A DNA stretch of 64,000 nucleotides. Source: Protonemura montana. Taxonomy: Eukaryota > Arthropoda > Insecta > Plecoptera > Nemouridae. The notes under the pieces were generated by a model that was given only the letters and a program-made list of their open reading frames with translations, did no database searches and had not been told where the DNA came from. Both the position numbers and the translations under genes were made by a program. Position 1 is the stretch's first letter. Each line of letters opens with the position of its first letter. This document shows, in pieces, positions 33,050 through 64,000 of the stretch. The stretch is from NCBI GenBank assembly GCA_947568835.1, contig OX387603.1, forward strand, positions 932,501 to 996,500. Reading direction: 5' to 3'.

Positions 33050-34915
33050 GTAAGCTCCCAACGTGCACGGGGAGGCCAGGGTGAGCTTCCAACGAGCACG
33101 GGGAGGCCAGGGTGAGCTCCCAACGTGCACGGGGAGGCCAGGGTGAGCTCCCAACGAGCACGGGGAGGCCAGGGTGAGCTCCCAACGTGCACGGGGAGGC
33201 CAGGGTGAGCTTCCAACGTGCACGTGGAGGCCAGGGTGAGCTTCCAACGTGCACGGGGAGGCCAGGGTGAGCTTCCAACGAGCACGGGGAGGCCAGAGTG
33301 AGCTCCCAACGTGCACGGGGAGGCCAGGGTGAGCTTCCAACGTGCACGGGGAGGCCAGGGTGAGCTTCCAACGTGCACGGGGAGGCCAGGGTGAGCTTCC
33401 AACGTGCACGTGGAGGCCAGGGTGAGCTCCCAACGTGCACGTGGAGGCCAGGGTGAGCTTCCAACGTGCACGGGGAGGCCAGGGTGAGCTCCCAACGTGC
33501 ACGGGGAGGGCAGGGTGAGCTTCCAACGTGCACGTGGAGGCCAGGGTGAGCTTCCAACATGCACGGGGAGACCAGGGTGAGCTTCCAACGTGCACGGGGA
33601 GGCCAGGGTGAGCTTCCAACGTGCACGTGGAGGCCAGGGTGAGCTCCCAACGTGCACGGGGAGGCCAGGGTGAGCTTCCAACGTGCACGGGGAGGCCAGG
33701 GTGAGCTTCCAACGTGCACGGGGAGGCCAGGGTGAGCTTCCAACGTGCACGGGGAGGCCAGGGTGAGCTTCCAACGTGCACGGGGAGGCCAGGGTGAGCT
33801 CCCAACATGCACGGGGAGGCCAGGGTGAGCTTCCAACGTGCACGGCCAGGGTGAGCTTCCAACGTGCACGGGGAGGCCAGGGTGAGCTCCCAACGTGCAC
33901 GTGGAGGCCAGGGTGAGCTTCCAACATGCACGGGGAGGCCAGGGTGAGCTTCCAACGTGCACGGGGAGACCAGGGTGAGCTTTCAACGTGCACGGCCAGG
34001 GTGAGCTTCCAACGTGCACGGGGAGACCAGGGTGAGCTCCCAACGTGCACGGGGAGACCAGGGTGAGCTCCCAACGTGCACGGGGAGGCCAGGGTGAGCT
34101 TCCAACGTGCACGGGGAGGCCAGGGTGAGCTTCCAACGTGCACGGGGAGGCCAGGGTGAGCTTCCAACGAGCACGTGGAGGCCAGGGTGAGCTCCCAACG
34201 TGCACGGGGAGGCCAGGGTGAGCTTCCAACGTGCACGGGGAGGCCAGGGTGAGCACCCAACGTGCACGGGGAGACCAGGGTGAGCTTCCAACGTGCACGT
34301 GGAGGCCAGGGTGAGCTTCCAACGTGCACGGGGAGGCCAGGGTGAGCTTCCAACGTGCACGGGGAGGCCAGGGTGAGCTTCCAACGTGCACGGGGAGGCC
34401 AGGGTGAGCTTCCAACGTGCACGGGGAGGCCAGGGTGAGCTTCCAACGTGCACGGGGAGGCCAGGGTGAGCTTCCAACGTGCACGGGGAGGTCAGGGTGA
34501 GCTTTCAACGTGCAAAGGGAAGCCAGGGTAAGCTTCCAACGTGCACGTGGAGGCCAGGGTGAGCTTCCAACGTGCACGTGGAGCCAGGGTGAGCTTCCAA
34601 CGTGCACGGGGAAGCCAGGGTAAGCTTCCTACATGCACGGGGAGGCCAGGGTGAGCTTCCAACGTGCACGGGGAGGTCAGGGTGAGCTTTCAACGTGCAA
34701 AGGGAAGCCAGGGTGAGCTTCCAACGTGCACGTGGAGGCCAGGGTGAGCTTCCAACGTGCACGTGGAGCCAGGGTGAGCTTCCAACGTGCACGGGGAGGC
34801 CAGGGTGAGCTTCCAACGTGCACGGGGAGGCCAGGGTGAGCTCCCAACGTGCACGGGGAGACCAGGGTGAGCTTCCAACGTGCACGGGGAAGCCAAGGTA
34901 AGCTCCCAACCTGTC
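33050..34915. repeat. 31-bp satellite forming the likely GLDC 5' UTR intron
   Basis: About 60 units of 31 bp, GTGAGCTTCCAACGTGCACG followed by GGGAGGCCAGG. The first unit starts GTAAGCTCCCAACGTGC exactly at a consensus donor; every later unit has CCAGGGTGAGC at the same place. The array ends shortly before the acceptor TTTTCCAG at 34932. Some units lack a short segment (for example near 33844 and 33995). Confidence 0.95.
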
Positions 34916-34944
34916 TAAAAGCCCAGTTTTCCAGCGCCACCCAG

Positions 34945-49719
<14,775 letters not shown>

Positions 49720-49965
49720 CCGTGGGAATAATGTTTACTTTGCATCTGTACACAGGCATTGACACTGAGATTTAGCTGCTCGAAGGCTCAATATACTGCC
49801 GAGACGTTTATTTAATTGACCTGCAGCTTATTTGCCGAACTAATCATTAAATGAACTGTCAATCGGCCTCGAACTGCGATTCGAATAGCTTAAGGCAGTC
49901 GTCCCTTCGCCACAAAACGGTATCATACATACATCTACACAATCTCTTGTCCGACTAGAATGGAA

Positions 49966-50232
49966 TTATTTGTTGTAAAAGTTATTATTCAAAGGTCTTA
50001 CCTTCGTGAATACCGCTTCTGCCAAGACAGCTTCGTGATTGTCAAAGAATTCACTCACGAGGCCGGGCTTGAATTTTTTGTAGGCCTGTTCATCTGTCAA
50101 ATGCAAACACCACCACATATGATCGTAACTTGAGCACATGTGGATCGATCGTAACCGGTTTTTCAGGTGGCTGTGGTTATCATGTCGAGGATTCTTTGTT
50201 TTAAATCGAAGCGCCAATCTAAAAGTCTCCAT
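49966..50232 (-). CDS. Unassigned 88-codon frame, possible exon or mobile-element remnant
   Basis: The minus-strand frame begins METFRLALRFKTKNPRHD and reads cleanly to VLAEAVFTK, where a good donor (GAAG then GTAAGACC) occurs at about 50002; after it the frame turns low complexity. Composition before the donor looks protein-like (H, W, C, Y residues, no repeats). No family recognised. It sits between the convergent ends of GLDC and PKC, where an extra minus-strand gene would have to splice into or over GLDC. A transposon-derived piece is equally possible. Confidence 0.25.
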   Translation of the reverse strand: METFRLALRFKTKNPRHDNHSHLKNRLRSIHMCSSYDHMWWCLHLTDEQAYKKFKPGLVSEFFDNHEAVLAEAVFTKVRPLNNNFYNK

Positions 50233-50779
50233 TTAGGAAATCTGATAAAACTTGATTAAAGATAAACAATTTCTTTGCTTCTTTCCGTGTGTTTATAGAA
50301 AATTGGTCACAGACTTAATTCAGATTTACTTACTTGAATTATGTTAGCGAACTGATCATTTTGCTGCATTATGGTTGTATACCTTACCTAACTGACCATT
50401 GGTAAGTTTTGTTCACGTAACTCTTGGCCAATACAAAGACAGGTCGGTTTCTCTAGATTTATAAAAATATATTTAGCTTTATCCTAAGTGAATAACACTA
50501 CGTGTTATATCATTCATTATGCAATTGTACTAGAAGGTTGTACGCCTAAGGTAACTACAATATTACAGAGAATATCTCAGGTGATGCCGCTATTTTTAAG
50601 TTTGTAATAATTATAGAAAATAAAGAATGTCACATACGACAACTTACCTTTGTGTCGTTGCTATCGCATCACAGAAGTCTGAAAACCCAATTCCCTGCTT
50701 TTCCTACAACTACGTGCAAAGGGAACAATAAAATTATTGATCTACTGAGTCGGAGCTGGATTGCCAACAATTCAGGGAT

Positions 50780-51005
50780 TAACAAAAACTATTTCAACAG
50801 GGTTTTGAATGCTAAGTGAAGAACAACTGAATTTCCCAACGTTTCGTAACTTGTACCTGTTACTTTATCAAGGGTAAGAGCAGTCCTGACAATTTTCCAA
50901 TAACAAAAGAACCACATAAAATTATAACAATTACCAAGTTCAAGCTTCCTAAATGCATCTAAATAAAATAATTTGTAAAAAATAATTTTGTGTGGTTCTT
51001 TTGTT
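50780..51005 (-). mobile_element. Penelope-like element copy
   Basis: Minus-strand copy through the conserved block to AAATTATTTTATTTAGATGC, then a short inverted scrap (TTTTGTGTGGTTCTTTTG) at about 50985-51005. Confidence 0.72.
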
Positions 51006-51794
51006 ATCACGGCAGAAAGGACGACGAGGGAAGAAGGTAAATAAAAAGACAATCGGCAGAGTTCGACCTACGTATTCCAGCACGAACAAACTGCCTCAAT
51101 AATAAAAACAACAACAACAAGAACAAGAACAAAAGCGTGTCACCGAAGTCACATCCCCAGAGATTCCGTCGACAAAGTTCGTATGAAAACAGTTGGATCG
51201 AGGGCGGCCATCTTGTGACACGCGCAAAACAAAGCGGTGGTCGCCTGGCAACCGCCGGCTAAAGCGTGAGCCGCGTACAAAAAAAAAGTCGCAAGCGAAA
51301 TCGCAAACGAAAAAGAAAACCGCACCGCGATTGTCTCGAGGACAAAAACGAACAAATCAAAACCGCGAATGTGTAGAGCAAAGCCGTCTAAAAAACAGAG
51401 CCATGACATCGCCATGGCAACGTCATTGTCGCGGTCGTCATCGGCCGCAGCTTGGCGACGGAACGACGAGCGAGGAAAGCTGAAAATCACTAAACTAACG
51501 AAACACTGCCATCTGGTGGCCACCAAAGTCAAGCAGACGAACCACATTCAAGTCAACGTATCTCAGAGGCACTGGTTCGTCACTGTCTTCTCATTTCAAC
51601 CGCACAAGATGTCCAAACTAAAAACAAAGGCACAACGATCAACCTGGCGGTGACCAAAAAGTGCCAACATCATCATCCTTGTTCCAATGTTTTGCAACTA
51701 ATTGATTAATAGTATTAACTAATTACTGACATTGCCATCTGGCCAAGTGGCACTGGTCACATCACTCCGCCTGGCTTGCCCACCAGGTGGCAGC

Positions 51795-62094
<10,300 letters not shown>

Positions 62095-62298
62095 CTGTAA
62101 GGCATCAAGGTCAGTACGGCCCTTGTCCAACCACCCAAGGGTAAACACGTGACGTCACGCATCGCAATGGACGTGTTATCAACAAATCAAACCTCCGTCT
62201 CGATGTGCGAACAGAATGCGCTTTACTAGATTCATTCTCTTTATACTGAGAACCCTTAGTCAAAATGGCCGACCTCAGAGCCTTCTCCCTGACTTGGT

Positions 62299-64000
62299 TC
62301 TATGCTCTATCCAGGTTATTTGAGATCAGCTGGCTGGATCCTATGCTCTATCCAGGTTATTTGAGATCAGCTGACTGGGTTCTATGCTCTATCCAGGTTA
62401 TTTGAGATCAGCTGGCTGGATCCTATGCTCTATCCAGGTTATTTGAGATCAGCTGGCTGGATCCTATGCTCTATCCAGGTTATTTGAGATCAGCTGGCTG
62501 GATCCTATGCTCTATCCAGGTTATTAGAGATCAGCTGACTAGATCCTATGCTCTATCCAGGTAATTTGAGATCAGCTGGCTGGATCCTATGCTCTATCCA
62601 GGTTATTTGAGATCAGCTGACTGGATCCTATGCTCTATCCAGGTTATTTGAGATCAGCTGACTGGATCCTATACTCTATCCAGGTTATTTGAGATCAGCT
62701 GGCTGGATCCTATGCTCTATCCAGGTTATTTGAGATCAGCTGGCTGGATCCTATGCTCTATCCAGGTTATTAGAGATCAGCTGGCTGGATCCTATGCTCT
62801 ATCCAGGTTATTTGAGATCAGCTGACTGGATCCTATGCTCTATCCAGGTAATTTGAGATCAGCTGGCTGGATCCTATGCTCTATCCAGGTTATTTGAGAT
62901 CAGCTGACTGGATCCTATGCTCTATCCAGGTTATTTGAGATCAGCTGACTGGATCCTATACTCTATCCAGGTTATTTGAGATCAGCTGGCTGGATCCTAT
63001 GCTCTATCCAGGTTATTTGAGATCAGCTGGCTGGATCCTATGCTCTATCCAGGTTATTTGAGATCAGCTGACTGGATCCTATGCTCTATCCAGGTTATTT
63101 GAGATCAGCTGGCTGGATCCTATGCTCTATCCAGGTTATTTGAGATCAGCTGGCTGGATCCTATGCTCTATCCAGGTTATTTGAGATCAGCTGGCTGGAT
63201 CCTATGCTCAATCCAGGTTATTTGAGATCAGCTGGCTGGATCCTTTGCTCTATCCAGGTTATTTGAGATCAGCTGGCTGGATCCTATGCTCTATCCAGGT
63301 TATTTGAGATCAGCTGGCTGGATCCTATGCTCTATCCAGGTTATTTGAGATCAGCTGACTGGATCCTATGCTCTATCCAGGTTATTTGAGATGAGCTGGC
63401 TGGATCCTATGCTCTATCCAGGTTATTTGAGATGAGCTGGCTGGATCCTATGCTCTATCCAGGTTATTTGAGATCAGCTGGCTGGATCCTTTGCTCTATC
63501 CAGGTTATTTGAGATCAGCTGACTGGATCCTATGCTCTATCCAGGTTATTTCAGATCAGCTGGCTGGATCCTATGCTCTATCCAGGTTATTTAAGATCAG
63601 CTGGCTGGATCCTATGCTCTATCCAGGTTATTTGAGATCAGCTGACTGGATCCTATGCTCTATCCAGGTTATTTGAGATGAGCTGGCTGGATCCTATGCT
63701 CTATCCAGGTTATTTGAGATGAGCTGACTGGATCCTATGCTCTATCCAGGTTATTTGAGATCAGCTGGCTGGATCCTTTGCTCTATCCAGGTTATTTGAG
63801 ATCAGCTGGCTGGATCCTATGCTCTATCCAGGTTATTTAAGATCAGCTGGCTGGATCCTATGCTCTATCCAGGTTATTTGAGATCAGCTGGCTGGATCCT
63901 ATGTTCTATACAGGTTATTTGAGATCAGCTGGCTGGATCCTATGCTCTATCCAGGTTATTTGAGATCAGCTGACTGGATCCTATGCTCTAACCAGGTTAT
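62299..64000. repeat. 41-bp satellite, PKC intron, runs off the right edge
   Basis: At least 41 units of the family also seen at 15836, 41615 and 51950, with mixed sub-types (GGCTGGATCC, GACTGGATCC, GAGATGAGC) arranged in higher-order blocks. Confidence 0.95.

Larger units (their letters stand above)
49720..51794. other. Convergent GLDC-PKC spacer
   Basis: About 2 kb between two converging genes, holding both 3' UTRs. Contains the unassigned frame at 49966-50232, a Penelope-like copy (50780-50975) and a GC-richer stretch (51180-51480) with no recognised product. Confidence 0.5.

Noticed and set aside
32947-34607. Frames of 328-520 codons rich in HPGLPVHVGSSPWPPRARW repeats, minus strand
   Set aside because: Three overlapping frames of the same 31-bp satellite, antisense to GLDC, with no independent start, splice or domain evidence.
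51149-51547. 132-codon minus-strand frame in the GLDC-PKC spacer
   Set aside because: Composition resembles translated GC-rich UTR; overlapping frames are open on the other strand; no motif.

Overview
The window is animal nuclear DNA. It carries four multi-exon genes and one small single-exon gene, all with GT-AG introns. A short (AACCT)n tract at 5573-5618 is the arthropod TTAGG telomere motif and many short TTAGGTT copies are scattered about, so an arthropod, perhaps an insect, is the best guess; that is inference, not proof. I rebuilt exons by hand from reading frames, splice sites and family sequence; all internal exon phases close without frameshifts.

Layout, left to right. (1) Minus strand, 383-10462: N-terminal half (703 codons) of AGL, the glycogen debranching enzyme, with all three expected transferase carboxylates. 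(2) 10480-15013: spacer, including a probable AGL 5' UTR intron. (3) Minus strand, 15014-31785: complete LMBRD2 (678 aa), a nine-pass-type LMBR1-family membrane protein. (4) Minus strand, 31810-32019: a 69-aa BBIP1 (BBSome subunit BBS18) reading frame whose stop lies only 24 nt before the LMBRD2 start codon, suggesting a two-gene transcript. (5) Plus strand, 34945-49719: complete mitochondrial glycine decarboxylase GLDC (991 aa, 20 coding exons). (6) Minus strand, 51795-62094 and beyond the right edge: C-terminal part of a novel-type (delta/theta-like) protein kinase C. The genes are metabolically unrelated; only BBIP1/LMBRD2 look functionally or transcriptionally coupled.

The striking part of this window is the introns. 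Most long introns are filled nearly from splice donor to splice acceptor by one tandem array (periods 5, 8, 10, 15, 27, 29, 31, 34, 41, 45, 67, 68, 84, 91, 95 and 114 bp). Several arrays begin exactly at, or within a few bases of, the splice site, and in some the repeat unit itself carries the splice-site motif. The same repeat families fill introns of unrelated genes: the 41-bp family in four introns of three genes, the 68-bp family in AGL and GLDC, the 114-bp family in AGL and GLDC. This resembles introner-like intron creation or splice-site-anchored satellite growth.

Three further families explain the rest. One is a 91-bp unit derived from 5S rRNA (five arrays, about 42 units), attached in three places to a common body, so probably a 5S-type SINE whose head has been tandemly amplified. 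One is a tRNA-derived SINE whose head has also been amplified (52-bp period). One is a dispersed family of about 350 bp with the signature of Penelope-like elements, including a decayed hammerhead-like motif. There are also a 420-bp foldback MITE, LINE and hAT remnants, and a 1-kb alternating purine-pyrimidine tract. Copy numbers are estimates from array length divided by period.
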